Shown here piece after piece: positions 10,510 through 21,959 of a stretch of 64,000 bases of DNA. Location: assembly GCA_020205615.1 (NCBI GenBank), contig JAINUW010000802.1:124001-188000 (forward strand), given 5' to 3'. The notes beneath the pieces are model-generated. The model did not search any database and had not been told where the DNA came from. It was given only the letters and a program-made list of their open reading frames with translations. Position numbers and translations under genes: made by a program. The first letter of the stretch is position 1, and each line of letters starts with the position of its first letter. This stretch comes from Panax quinquefolius (lineage: Eukaryota; Streptophyta; Magnoliopsida; Apiales; Araliaceae).

Positions 10510-12737
10510 TGTGACGCACCCAAAATAGGTATACATTACCCATTCTGAGTCGTCAATAACATGGTACAGAAATAACTACAACTTTATTAATACAACCCAT
10601 AAACTGTGAGTTTAAATACAAATATTGTCATCTAGACAATATACATACCCAACTAAGTCCTCATTACAATTATTGATACAATACTTTTACAAAATGGTGA
10701 GGACTACTAAAACAACTTCCTAGAACTCGCATTTGCAGACTCGAACTAGTACTCGCTACATTCTCGCCTCCTGAGAAGAAAAATGGAACAAAAAGAAAAA
10801 GGGTGAGCTCAACTAGCCCAGTAAAGAATATTATGACTAAGATGATATAGAACAAATTATCGTTAGTCTTCAACAGGGAAAAATCTGATAAAATACAATA
10901 GATAACAAGTTTCAGATCAATATTTGCAGCGGAAATAATAATTTATAGAAGAGTTACGTAGAGAATGAAATCTACTACTATCTATGAATTTAAAAGTCCA
11001 TCATCAATATTTTATCCCTGTAACATCAATCAATATACATCTTGAATCAAATATTCATTTTTCGATGAATAGTGCCGTATTCGTGAATAGTGTCGTATAC
11101 GTGAATAGTAACCCCGACACAAAAAGTTCCAAATTTGATTAAAAGTTCAAACCAATATTTCGGCATAATGATATTGAAGAAAATAATATAATTTAAAAAG
11201 AAAATAACATCTCTTACCTCGAAAAGACGGTATTCCTGACTGGAATATTAGATATAGTGCTGAAGGGAACTTGCACCGTATAACAACACTCAAGGTATCA
11301 AAATACTCACAAGAATACGCTCAATATATCGAGAGAGAAATAGAGAGAAAACTTCAGTTTCTGGTGTAATTTTTAATTCTAACATAAGCACCCTATTTAT
11401 AAGAAAATACTTAGAACACCAAAGCAGAAAATTTAATATAATATTAATATATTTATCAAATTTTTCTTAGCCCACCTCTAGACATCTGATTTCAGCACTT
11501 TGCACATGTTAATGATGTCCACAAAATACAAAAAATGTTTTTTATCAAAAAAATAAATAAAACTTCCAAAAATCAATTATTTCGGAACTTTGAAACTTCA
11601 ATAATTCATAATAAATAGCCCTTTTATCAAAAAAATTCGAACCACATGTTATTTCCATAGGAAATTTCATTCTCTACAACTTTGCAGAAGAAAGTTTTTC
11701 CAAATTCCAAATAGAAATTGGACCAAATCCACAAACGGCTAATTTTATGTTTATAATCAAATTTCTGATCAAGAATTGGAATCTATCGACACACACAAAA
11801 CATGTGTTAATCATTTAATGCAACAAAAATACTCTTCCTCATCATATACTCATATATCCCACATTTATTGTAAAAATATCACCATTATTATATTATTAAA
11901 ATAATATATTTAAATGAATTATTTTATTAGAAAAGATAAAATATTAATTTTCAACAATTATCACATTAAAATTTTCTCCATCTATATCCACATAAAATCA
12001 ATATTTTCTCATCATATAAATCAATAATTAATTATTCATAAATAATATTACAGAATCACAATATCGACAACTGTGCAGGTTCTGTGAAAGAGGGGCTTTC
12101 AATAAGGATCTCTCTCATCTTGGCAGCGCAATTAGATGACTCAAACCTCTCCTTGATGTAACTTTCTAGACATCGCCAATAATGTTATCTAATAATATTA
12201 TTCAGATAATATGAATTATTGCTTCAATAATAGAAAATACTGTGTAATGACAATCATTAAAACAACAGTAATATAAAATATCAACGTAACAATTATTGAA
12301 TCGATAAAATAAAAAATCTTTGAATAGTAATTATCGTAATAATTATTGAGTAAGTGCCTTCACGTAAGAATCAATAATTGGTGTAATACCGTATTGTTCT
12401 TGTGTTTTAACCAACGGGGATTCCAATAAAGATAATCTGTAATAACTACGCCGGTTATTTATAACCAACTTATTCTTGTCGTTTTCTTCATCCAATCGCT
12501 TTCCGTTATGGGGCCCACACAAGGCTGCCGTCGTACGAATATTCCCCGACAGTAAAAATATTCCACGACCAAACGAATATTCCCCGTCAACAATGAATAT
12601 TTTAAAACCACTTGCTTGTTTGAAATAATTGCGCATTTTACCCATAACTTACCACATTAATCAAATCAACCCTTACTATTTCAAGATAATAAATAGAGGA
12701 AATTTAATTTCATTAAATAATAAGTTGGGGTCTTACA
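10510..12737 (-). repeat. 3' LTR of element F (shortened)
   Basis: 2,228 bp, against 2,547 bp for its partner. The difference is mainly a deletion at about 11060 that removed the segment equivalent to about 18042-18398, including the three ATCTTTG/CAAAGAT hairpins. The junction reads ATTCATTTTTCG, consistent with joining at short shared ATTT sequence. A minus-strand TATAAATAG-like box lies near 11393. Confidence 0.9.
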
Positions 12738-12750
12738 ACCTCCCCTCCTT
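12738..12750 (-). other. Polypurine tract of element F
   Basis: On the minus strand this reads AAGGAGGGGAGGT directly against the 3' LTR, the expected plus-strand DNA primer. G (48762-48774) and C (63401-63411) have matching tracts. Confidence 0.85.
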
Positions 12751-13603
12751 ATGAAATTTTTTCCTCAAAATTGACGTACGTACCTGGTGTTTCGAAAAGG
12801 TGAGGATACCTCGCTTTCATTTCCATTTCCAACTCCCAAGTCATTTCCTCTATAGCATGGTTTCTCCACAAAACTTTAACTTGTGGTATGACCTTCGTGC
12901 GTTGGACATGCACCTTCCTATCTAAGATCTTGACAGGTACCTCCTCGTACGTTAAGTCTTCAGCTATCTCATCCGGTTCTAACTCAATAACGTGGTTCGG
13001 GTCTTTCATATATTTACGAAGTACAGATATGTGAAACACATTATGAACACGAGACATACTCGGAGGTAACGCGAATCTATAGGCTACATTACCTACTTGG
13101 TCAAGAATTTGAAATGGACCAATACATCGTGGATTGAGCTTTCCTCTCTTCCCGAATCTTGTAACTCCCTTCCATGGGGCAACACGCAACAATACATGAT
13201 CCCCAATACTAAATTCCACGTCCTTTCGATGAAGATCCACATAACTCTTTTGTTGATCTTATGCCGTTTGTATACGTTGTCGAATTATTTGGATCTTTTT
13301 TGTAGTCATACGTACCAACTCGGGTCCCAACAATGTTGCTTCACCCACCTCGTCCCAACATACTGGAGAGAGACACTTTTGTCCATACAATGCTTCAAAT
13401 GGGGCCACACCAATGCTTGTCTGATAACTGTTGTTATAGGAAAATTCCACCAATGGTAAATACTTATCCCAACTCCCTTTGAAGTTTAGGACACAGAGTC
13501 TTAATAAATCTTCAAGAGTTTGAATAGTCCTCTCTGATTGTCCATCCGTTTGAGGATGGTATGCTGAACTAAATCGTAAATCCGTGCCCATAGCTTTTTG
13601 CAA
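12749..13603 (-). pseudogene. pol: Element F integrase C-terminal part and chromodomain-like tail
   Basis: Two open stretches (13603-13259 and 13240-12749) in one line of pol, separated by a TAA stop created near 13261. Read N to C: the end of the integrase core ([18 protein letters not shown] with the catalytic glutamate), the GPY/F-type module (GDHVLLRVAPWKGV), and a ~50-residue tail PVKILDRKVHVQ...VKVLWRNH...EMTWELE...YPHLF. The tail matches the degenerate chromodomain of Tekay/Del chromoviruses, which is thought to guide insertion to heterochromatin by reading histone marks. The terminal stop lies against the PPT. Confidence 0.88.
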
Positions 13604-13609
13604 GCTAAC

Positions 13610-14896
13610 CTAAAATCTTAAAGTAAATCTTGGTTCACGATCCGAAACTATGGATACTGGCATGCCATGCAATCTCACAATCTCATTTACATACATATGA
13701 GCAAGACGTTCAAGGGAATAAGTCTCCCGTATCGGTAAGAAATGAGCAGACTTGGTTAATCTATTAACAATAACCCAAATAGCATCGATGCCTTGAGAAA
13801 CCGTAGGAAGACCCGTAACAAAATCCATGGTAACGTGTTCCCACTTCCATTTCAGAATCTCAAGTGGTTGCAATGGACCCTTAGGTACTTGATGCTCCAC
13901 CTTTACACGTTGACAAGTTAAACACGTCGAGATAAACTTTTCAATCTCTCTCTTCATATTGTTCCACCAAAATGTATGTCGAAGATCACGATACATTTTG
14001 GTACTTCCAGGATGGATCGCAAATGGTGTATTATGTGCCTCCATCATAATCTTGTACTTTAAATCAGAGTTGCTAGGAACACAAAGTCTAGAGTGGACTC
14101 GAATTATTCCTTCTTCATCGATTCTCGCTTCCGGAATAGCACCTTCTTGTACTTTCTTCTTCATACGCATCAGCTCTGGGTCGGTGGCTTGAGCAACCTT
14201 AACGTTTTCTATTAAAGTTGGCTCTATGAATATACTTGACATCATCGCACTCGTTCCTGCATATGATCTTCTACTCAACGCGTCAGCTACCACGTTCGCT
14301 TTTCCAGGATGGTATTGAATAGTGTGGTCGTAATCTTTCAACAACTCGAGCCAACGTCGTTGCCGCATGTTTAGTTCCTTTTGAGTGAAGAAATATTTGA
14401 GGCTTTTATGGTTTGAATATATCTCCACTTTCTCCCCATATAGATAGTGCCTCCAGATCTTTAGCGCGAAGATGACTGCTGCCAACTCTAGATCATGAGT
14501 AGGATAATTCCTCTCATATTCTTTAAGTTGTCGCGAGGTATAGGCTATGACTTTCCCACGTTGCAAGAGAACACATCGTAACCCTTTGCCTGAAGCATCA
14601 CTGTAGATAACAAATCCATCCGAACCAGATGGTATTGTTAGAACAGGTGCCGAAATAAGTCTCTTCTTAAGTTCTTGGAAACTCTTCTCGCACTCCTCTC
14701 TCCAAACGAATTTTGTATCCTTCCGAGTTAGCTGAGTTAATGGAGTAGCGATTCGAGAAAACCCTTCCACGAATTTCCGATAATAACTAGCTAGGCCCAG
14801 AAAGCTACGTACTTCGGTCACCGACATCGGTTGCTCCCAATTTTGTATTGCTTCAATCTTCGTCGGGTTAATAGATATTCCATGTTTTGACACCAC
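13610..14896 (-). pseudogene. pol: Element F RNase H and integrase core
   Basis: A 428-residue open frame. N to C: the end of RT ([23 protein letters not shown]), RNase H ([49 protein letters not shown]), the integrase zinc-binding region (H...H...CLTCQRVK) and the integrase core ([16 protein letters not shown]). It ends at a TAG at 13607-13609 where other copies have TGG (FW). Upstream it joins RT across another TGG-to-TAG change near 14926 (CEF-stop-LEEVAF). It is nearly complete, so F was probably active until fairly recently. Confidence 0.9.
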
Positions 14897-15575
14897 GTGC
14901 CCAAGGAATGCTACTTCCTCAAGCTAGAACTCGCATTTCTTCAACTTGGCATATAGCTTGTTTTCACGAATCCTTTGGAGTACCAAATTCAAATGGTGCT
15001 CATGATCTTCACGGCTTTTGGAATATATCAGGATGTCATCAATAAAGACAACAACGAACCGATCCAAATAATCCTTGAATACTCAGTTTATCATATCCAT
15101 GAAAGTCGCAGGAGCATTAGTCAATCCAAAAGACATGACTAAGAATTCATAATGCCCGTACCGAGTTTTAAAGGTAGTCTTTGGAATATCCTCAGTTCTA
15201 ATCTTCAACTGATAATATCCAGAACGAAGATCAATCTTTGAAAAGAATTGTGCTCCTTGCAACTGGTCAAACATGTCATCAATACTAGGTAGTGGATACC
15301 TATTCTTGATGGTAACATGGATCAATTCCCGATAGTCAATCTGAGTCGCATACTCCGCCTTTCTTTCTTCTTTCTGAATAAAATAGGAGCACCCCAAAGA
15401 GACGTCTTAGGACAGAATGAAACCGATGTCCAACAACTCCCGTAGTTGGACCTTTAACTCTGAAGTTCAATAGAGCCATTCGATATGGGGTTTTAGAAAT
15501 GGGCTTTGTACTGTGCTCAAGATCAATAAAGAATTCAACTTCACGTTCGGGGTAGACCGGAAGTTCTTGAAACAC
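14897..15575 (-). pseudogene. pol: Element F reverse transcriptase, broken
   Basis: Pieces 15575-15336 and 15397-15083 overlap in different frames, showing a frameshift near 15370; the following segment to 14897 contains the DD box ([10 protein letters not shown] on the minus strand near 15030). A CGA-to-TGA stop lies at about 15083. Motifs seen: [34 protein letters not shown]. The frame shift falls where other copies read ELKVQL...FIRPS. Confidence 0.85.
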
Positions 15576-15713
15576 GTCGGAAATTTACTAACAATGGGAA
15601 TATTATTCAAATCGGCGTGTCTTTATTCAAATCCATAACATGGGATAAGAAAGCTCGACATCCGTTTTTCAATAAACGAATAGCTTTATGATTAGATATG
15701 ACGATGATTGATT

Positions 15714-16260
15714 TTATTGGTTTAGTTGCTTGAATTGCATAACAACGGGTTGGTTAGGAATATGAAAACTAACAACCTTACGAAAGCAATCAATTTTGGC
15801 ATGATGAGTAGTTAACCAATCAATCCCTAAAATCACATCAAAAGCAAGTATCTTTAAAGAGATATGGTCAACGGGTAATGTGATGGTGCCAACTTGGATA
15901 AAACAAGATTTATAAACAGTGGATGTGATGAAAGTTTCTCCTAATGGAGTCTCAACAGATAAATCAAAGTCTAATTTCTCTGGAATCAAGTTTAAACATT
16001 GAGCACAAGTAGGAAAGATAAATGAATGGGTAGCACCGGTATCAAGTAAGGTATAAACTTCGCAAGAATTAATGATTAGCTTACCCGTGATCACCTCATT
16101 TGGGTTCCTCGATTTTGACCGATCACAATAAAACGCTTCTTCGAGAACCGTTGACTTCGACTTTTCTAGGACAGCCTTTTGAGTCACCGTCCCCCCTGGA
16201 CTTGATTTCACTACCATACAATCTCGAGCGATATGTCCTTCCTTTCCACAATTATAACAT
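15714..16260 (-). pseudogene. pro: Element F protease with second CCHC knuckle upstream
   Basis: The 167-residue frame 16217-15714 holds the aspartic protease site LLDTGATHSFIFP and the DVILGIDWL motif. Just upstream in the same line is an intact knuckle [14 protein letters not shown] (about 16220-16260). The frame ends at a stop after VVMQFKQLNQ, where A reads [11 protein letters not shown], so a small indel lies near 15730. The fragment between 15714 and 15576 links to RT and is out of frame. Confidence 0.85.
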
Positions 16261-17325
16261 ACCTTGAACTGTTGTGGGCGGTTTGACCGATATATCCTCT
16301 TTCCGCATTTGTAGCATACTGACGGTGGTCGTTCTCCTCCCTTAGAACCGATTCTTTTGCCTTAGCAGCGACGTCTTCACATGGTCGTTGTTGAAACTCC
16401 TCTTTTTAAAATCTCCTCCCGACTCGCTTCTTCTATTCTCATGGCCATGACTACCACCAGAGTGGTTACCATTTTTGTCCGTCTTTTGCTTTCTCCGCTG
16501 GTTATCGTTATTCTGTTGATTGCTATCTCCAGTATGATCCTGGTTGTGATCCCTCGGTTGACCGTACTCGTTATCTCGCTTTAATAATTGAGCCCTGTTG
16601 ACAACATCTGAATAGAGAGAAAATTTATGAGAAATGAGATACTGACGTATGTCGGGTTTCAAACCTCTGAGAAACATCCGCGTCATACGTTCCTCATTCT
16701 CCACGAAATAAGGTGCAAACCTGGACAACTCTGTAAACTTTTCCTCGTACTGGGACACCGTCATGTTATTTTGTTCTAGTCTAATAAACTCCACTTCCTT
16801 CATATGACGAATACTTTCAGGAAAGTACTTGTCATTGAACAGTTTCTGAAACGTCTCCCAAGACATGCTGAGTGCGGCTGGATGGGTACGCTTCACAGAT
16901 TCCCACCAGTAATCTGCCTCATTACAGAACATAAAAGTAGCGAATGGAACCTTCTGTTCTTTCGTGCATCCCAAGACATAGAATATCTTGGTAATTTGTT
17001 TGACCCACGTCTCCACCTTAATCGGATCCGGCTTTCCCCAGAATTCTGGTGGTCCCAACTTTTTGAACTACTTGGCCGTGACAAATCATGTGTTGTTATC
17101 ATTTCCACCTGTATTTTGTGCACGAGTCTCCCTCGTCTGATTTTGTATGAACTGCAAAAAACTTCTAAACATCTCGTCGTTCATCATCTGCTCAGTGGCG
17201 TTGTTCACAGGAGGAACATTGCCAGCTTGATGCACGTTCTCCTCATTGGTGAGTACAGGCGTCTCCATGGTCTCATTTACTCCACTGGTAACATTCTCAG
17301 TCGACATTCTCAAATACTGCCATAA
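16261..17325 (-). pseudogene. gag: Element F gag
   Basis: Two frames: 17313-17086 (N-terminus, MRMSTENVTSGVNE...) and 17058-16342 (core: GPPEFWGKPDPIKVETWVKQ, YWWESVKRTHP, EVEFIRLEQNNMTVSQYEEK, then a basic, Asn/Gly-rich linker). A frame break separates them near 17070, and the first zinc knuckle (CYKCGKR...) is broken by a two-base loss near 16310. Gag packages genomic RNA through these knuckles. The best initiator is the ATG at 17313 or the one six bases downstream. Confidence 0.87.
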
Positions 17326-17479
17326 AACAAGGGTTAATTAAAGAAATCAATATATCACATAATATCCCTATATACTGACCAACTAACAAATAAGCTTAGG
17401 TAGGACACACTAGCGAAGGATTTACTCGTCTCTCCCTCCTAGTTCTATTCCAGATCTCCGCCAGAGATCATATCCCTAA

Positions 17480-17493
17480 GCTCGATATTAATC
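17480..17493 (-). other. Decayed primer-binding site of element F
   Basis: On the minus strand, directly after the LTR end, this reads GATTAATATCGAGC where B and C read GTTGGTATCAAAGC. The position is right but several bases are changed, so primer use would be poor now. Confidence 0.6.
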
Positions 17494-20040
17494 TGTGACG
17501 CCCCCAAAATAGGTATACATCACCCATTTTGAGTCGTCAATAACATGGTACAGAAATAACTACAACTTTATTAATACAACCCATAAACTGTGAGTTTAAA
17601 TACAAATATTGTCATCTAGACAATATACATACCCAACTAAGTCCTCATTACAATTATTAATACAATACTTTACAAAAATGGTGAGGAGTACTAAAACAAC
17701 TTCCTAGAACCTTTATTCCGTACCCCGACTAGTACTCGCTACATTCTAGCCTCCTGAGAAGAAAAATGGAACAAAAAGGAAAAGAGTGAGCTCAACTAGC
17801 CCAGTAAAGAATATTATGACTAAGATAATATAGAACAAATTATCGTTAGTCTTCAACAGGGAAAAATCTGATAAAATACAATATACAACAAGTTTCAGAT
17901 CAATATTCGCATCAGAAATAATAATTCATAGAAACGTTACGTAGAGAATAAAATCTACTACTATCTATGAATTTAAAAGTCCATCATCAATATTTTATCC
18001 CTGTAACATCAATCAATATACATCTTGAATCAAATATTCATCTTTGCACTACAGGCCAAAGATATTCATCAGTCGGTCATGTTTATCTCAACACCTGTTC
18101 ATCTTTGCACTACGGACCAAAGATATTCATTATAAAATTATTTATCTTTGCACTAAAGGCCAAAGATATTCAATAATATCATCATTTAGGACTGAGGATG
18201 ATGAAAAATATTTTAAAGGAAACGAATCCAGTGAAACAAAAGAATAAATATCAAGGATTCGTATTTCAGCTATTTCATGTCCAAAAATACCTCATAAATA
18301 ATCATAGTGAAGTAAAATTCAAGAATGATCAAAACATGGATACAATCAAAGCTAGTATCCATAATAGATATTTTGGACGAAAAGAATTTTTTTTTTATTT
18401 TTCGATGAATAGTGCCGTATTCGTGAATAGTGCCATATACGTGAATAGTAACCCCGACACAAAAAGTTCCAAATTTAATTAAAATTTCAAACCAATATTT
18501 CGGCATAATGATATTGAAGAAAATAATATCATTTAAAAGGAAAATAACATCCCTTACCTCGAAAAGACGGTACTCCTGACTGGAATACTAGATATAGTGC
18601 TGAAGGGAACTTGCACCGTATAGCAACACTCAAGGTATCAAAATACTCACCTGAATAAGCTCAATATATCGAGAGAGAAATAGAGAGAAAACTTCAGTTT
18701 CTGGTGTGATTTTCAATTCTAACCTAAGCACCCTATTTATAGGAAAATGCTTAGAACACCAAATCAGAAAATTTAATATAATATTAATATATTTATCAAA
18801 TTTTCCTTAGCCAACCTCTAGACATCTGATTTCAGCACATTTCACATGTTAATGATGTCCACAAAATACAAAAAACCTTTTTTATCAAAAAAATAAATAA
18901 AACTTCCAAAAATCAATTATTTCGAAACTTCGGAACTTCAATAATTCATAAGAAATAGCCCTTTTATCAGAAAAATTCGAACCACATGTTCTTTCTATAG
19001 GAAAATTCATTTCTCTACAACTTTATAGAAGAATGTTTTTCCAAATTCCAAATGTAAATTGATGAAATCCACAAATGCACAATTTTACATGTGCTATAAT
19101 CAAATTTCTATTAAGAATTGGGGTCTCTGAAACACACAAAACATGTGTTAATCATTTAATGCAACAAAAATACTCTTCCTCCTCATATACTCATATATCC
19201 CACATTTATTGTAACAATATCACCATTATTATATTATTAAAATAATATATTTAAATGAATTATTTTATCAGAAAAAGATAAAATATTAATTTTCAACAAT
19301 TGTCACATTAAAAATTTTCTCCATCTATATCCACATAAAATCAATAATTAATTTTTCACAAATAATATTACTGTAATCACAATCGATAACAAAGGCGGTT
19401 CTAGGAAAGAGGGGCTTTCAATAAGGATCTCTCTCTTCTTAGCAAGCAATTAGATGACCAAACCTCTCCTTAGATAGAACTTTCTAGACATTACCAATAA
19501 TGTTATCTAATAATATTATTCAGATAATATGAATTATTGCTCCGATAATTGAAAAACTGTGTAATGACAATTATTAAAACAACAATAATATAAAATATCA
19601 ACGCAGCAATTATTGAATCAATAAAATAAAATACTGAACAATAATTACTGTAACAATTATTGAGTAGTGCCTTATTACGTAAGAATCAATAATTGGTGTA
19701 ATATCATGTGTTTACTGTGTTTTAACCACCGGGTATTCCAACAGTATTAACGGTAACAACTACGTCGTTATTTATAACCAACTTATTCTTGTCGTTTTCT
19801 TCATCCAATCGCTTTCCGTTATGGGGCCCCACATTACAAGGCGTCTTGGTAAATACGAATATTCTCCAAAAGACAAAAAAATATTCCACGACCAAACGAA
19901 TATTTTAAAACCACTTGCTTGTTTGAAATAATTGCGCATTTTACCCATAACTTACCACAATAATCAAATCAACCCTTACTATTTCAAGATAATAAATAGA
20001 GAAAATTTAATTTCATTAAATAATAAGTTGGGGTCTTACA
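17494..20040 (-). repeat. 5' LTR of element F
   Basis: 2,547 bp ending in TCTTACA and starting (minus strand) TGTAAGACCCC. It carries the minus-strand TATAAATAG near 18733-18741, ACTATTCAC-type repeats near 18404-18450 and three hairpins at 18040-18168. It is closely similar to 10510-12737 apart from the internal deletion there. Confidence 0.92.
18040..18168 (-). repeat. Three ATCTTTG/CAAAGAT hairpins with GCCYGTAGTG-type loop
   Basis: Stems ATCTTTG/CAAAGAT are perfect 7-bp pairs at 18040-18046/18057-18063, 18101-18107/18118-18124 and 18144-18150/18161-18167. In element sense the 10-nt loops read GCCTGTAGTG, GTCCGTAGTG and GCCTTTAGTG. B has the same loop on TATTCTTG/CAAGAATA. Copies are 43-61 bp apart. 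Confidence 0.8.
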
Positions 20041-20045
20041 GGGTC

Positions 20046-21060
20046 TGCGTACCTCGTCTTCTCTAATTTTTCTTAATGTAAATTATATCTCCCTCTTATG
20101 TACTTTCCCTTGACTGCTGATCAAGGTTTCTATTTATTTTAAATAGTTTTGTAATATGAATAGTTAGAATTAATTTTGAAGAATTGGAGATCAAGGTGCA
20201 AGGAGCGCTTGAAGACCCGTTTGTAATGGAGCCCGGGTTTACATGTAATAGTTATATTTAAATATTAATTCTTGCACTCCTAGGGTTTGATCTTTTGGTT
20301 CACTTGGTGGCTCTAGTGAACCAAACTAGAATAAAAATCCATAATCAATCCAGGTAGAATATAGTATTCTATATGTGCATGCTTATACTATATATATTAT
20401 ATATTATGCAAACATGCTTCGCATGTTCATTAATATGACGCGTATTTTATATATATATATATATGTGCATGTGCGCTAAACAAGATGAGACAAGTTAATA
20501 ACAAACCCCTCAAATTTTTTATATTAATTCCTAAGCGTTCAAAGATATTTAGAATATCGAACGTCGCCTTCTAGCATGATAAAATTAATAGAGTATTAAA
20601 TATTTAATATGAGTTTGTTGTGTCGCCACAAGGAAAATATTAAGTATTTAAAATGTTAATTTATCACATTTGATGCTTATAAAGAAAATTGAACAATATT
20701 GTTTTGTTGTGTCACCACAAGGACAATATTTTTCTTTTTTGAATATATGGAGTGCTAGGTTGGACTTAACTTGGATAATTTTGATTCGGATGTGCCACCA
20801 CTTGAACAAAATAATCTAAGAGGCAAAATACAAGGAGTTACATAGTTGATGTAATTGACAAGAGTTGTCTACCTATTTATTTAAATATAGTTTGTTGTGT
20901 CACCACAAGGCTATATACATTTGAAATGGGATCCTTATTCTCACTAGCAAATCTTTAATTAGATATTGCCGAACTATATATATTGAGGGTAATATAGTTT
21001 GAAGAAAATAGTGGGAGATACTAATTTAAAATAAGACCTAATTTATTTTGGTAATTAATA
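20046..21060 (+). other. Continuation of E leader: array of larger hairpins
   Basis: No coding frame. Stem-loops: AACATGC/GCATGTT, loop TTC (20411-20427); CGTTC...GATATT / AATATC...GAACG (20536-20563); then four modules whose apex is TTGTTGTGTCRCCACAAGG or a decayed form: arms 20596-20610/20637-20651, 20695-20702/20723-20730, 20774-20783/20807-20816 and 20885-20890/20911-20916. Arms are unrelated in sequence between modules yet self-complementary. Confidence 0.78.
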
Positions 21061-21069
21061 AAAGAATGT

Positions 21070-21935
21070 ATGCTAAAATGTTGTTAATTATAAATTCATT
21101 TACGTAATTTTACAATGTCTAAATTACTATCGCTTTGCAAAGCATATTAGATGTTATTTAACCGAATCAGTATTAAATGGATTGGTTAAGGAAATTGAGA
21201 ATAGTTCTCACAACCGAAAAGCTATCTTATGTCCTTGTCGCCTATCCCCGCAATGGTTGCGCATAATGCCTCCGAGGAAGAAATTGTTACTTTTAAAAGT
21301 AGCAAGATGATGCATGATTGGCTCAATGCATCATGCTCGCATTCATGAGTAACGAGCTTGTCGGCACAAGATGAAACTATGGATGCTCCTACTATATTCC
21401 CGCAAATCAAGTAGTTGATGGTGAGGAAAGTAGGACTGATAGATATCAGATATCTAAGGAGCTCTTCCGATCTAGAATGACCGTTGACACTATAGTACTG
21501 ACACATGTCCTAAACATGATCAATTTGATTGAACAATTAGGACAACAAGTTTTGTCATGGATGGACAGTTGAGCCAAGATTTGATCTTGTACTCACTCCC
21601 ATACTCCTTTCACAATTGTTGTGATTTTTTCATATGAACAAGCTAGATATCAACTTCGCTGATTTGCTTAACATGTTGAAAATGTTGAGAGTTACTTTCC
21701 AACCAAGAAAGATCATGTCTTACTCGTAGGGGCCAAAGGGTCTTCTGCAAAGAAGAACAATTCAAAGAAGGTAAATAGAAAGGAAAAAACAAAGGATAAT
21801 AAGAACAAAACTGATACGGATAGCAAAGGAGTTTGCTTCCACTGCAATAAGCCTGGACACTGGAAAGAAACTGTAAGAAGCATCTTGCAGAGGCTAACTA
21901 AAAGAAGCTTAGTGAAGTTTCGGTTACAAATACAA
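21070..21935 (+). pseudogene. gag: Element E gag (copia type), decayed
   Basis: Recognisable through several frames: LASMSNEL.RQHETMDAPTI-like segment at 21330-21400, RYQISKELFRSRMT (21435-21480), MINLIEQLGQQ (21515-21550), then a lysine-rich tail and a knuckle CFHCNKPGHW (about 21834-21865) that lacks its last cysteine because of a frame break. These match copia gag (capsid and nucleocapsid). Many stops; it cannot make protein. The region before 21070 is leader. Confidence 0.75.
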
Positions 21936-21959
21936 ATTTGTTCATGATTTAAAATAAAT

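Larger units (their letters stand above)
10510..20040 (-). mobile_element. Element F: minus-strand Tekay-like Ty3/gypsy element, nearly full length
   Basis: It is inverted relative to everything else. The 5' LTR is 17494-20040, the 3' LTR 10510-12737, and gag-pol reads from about 17313 down to 12749. The TSD gggtc is perfect. Coding regions are nearly complete in length but broken by a handful of nonsense changes, several of the C-to-T or G-to-A type (CGA to TGA, TGG to TAG) expected from methylated cytosine loss. It is the innermost insertion, so younger than E, D and B. Confidence 0.93.

Noticed and set aside
13097..14192. Plus-strand open frames over F's pol
   Set aside because: Shadows of the minus-strand integrase and RNase H frames, which carry the recognisable motifs.
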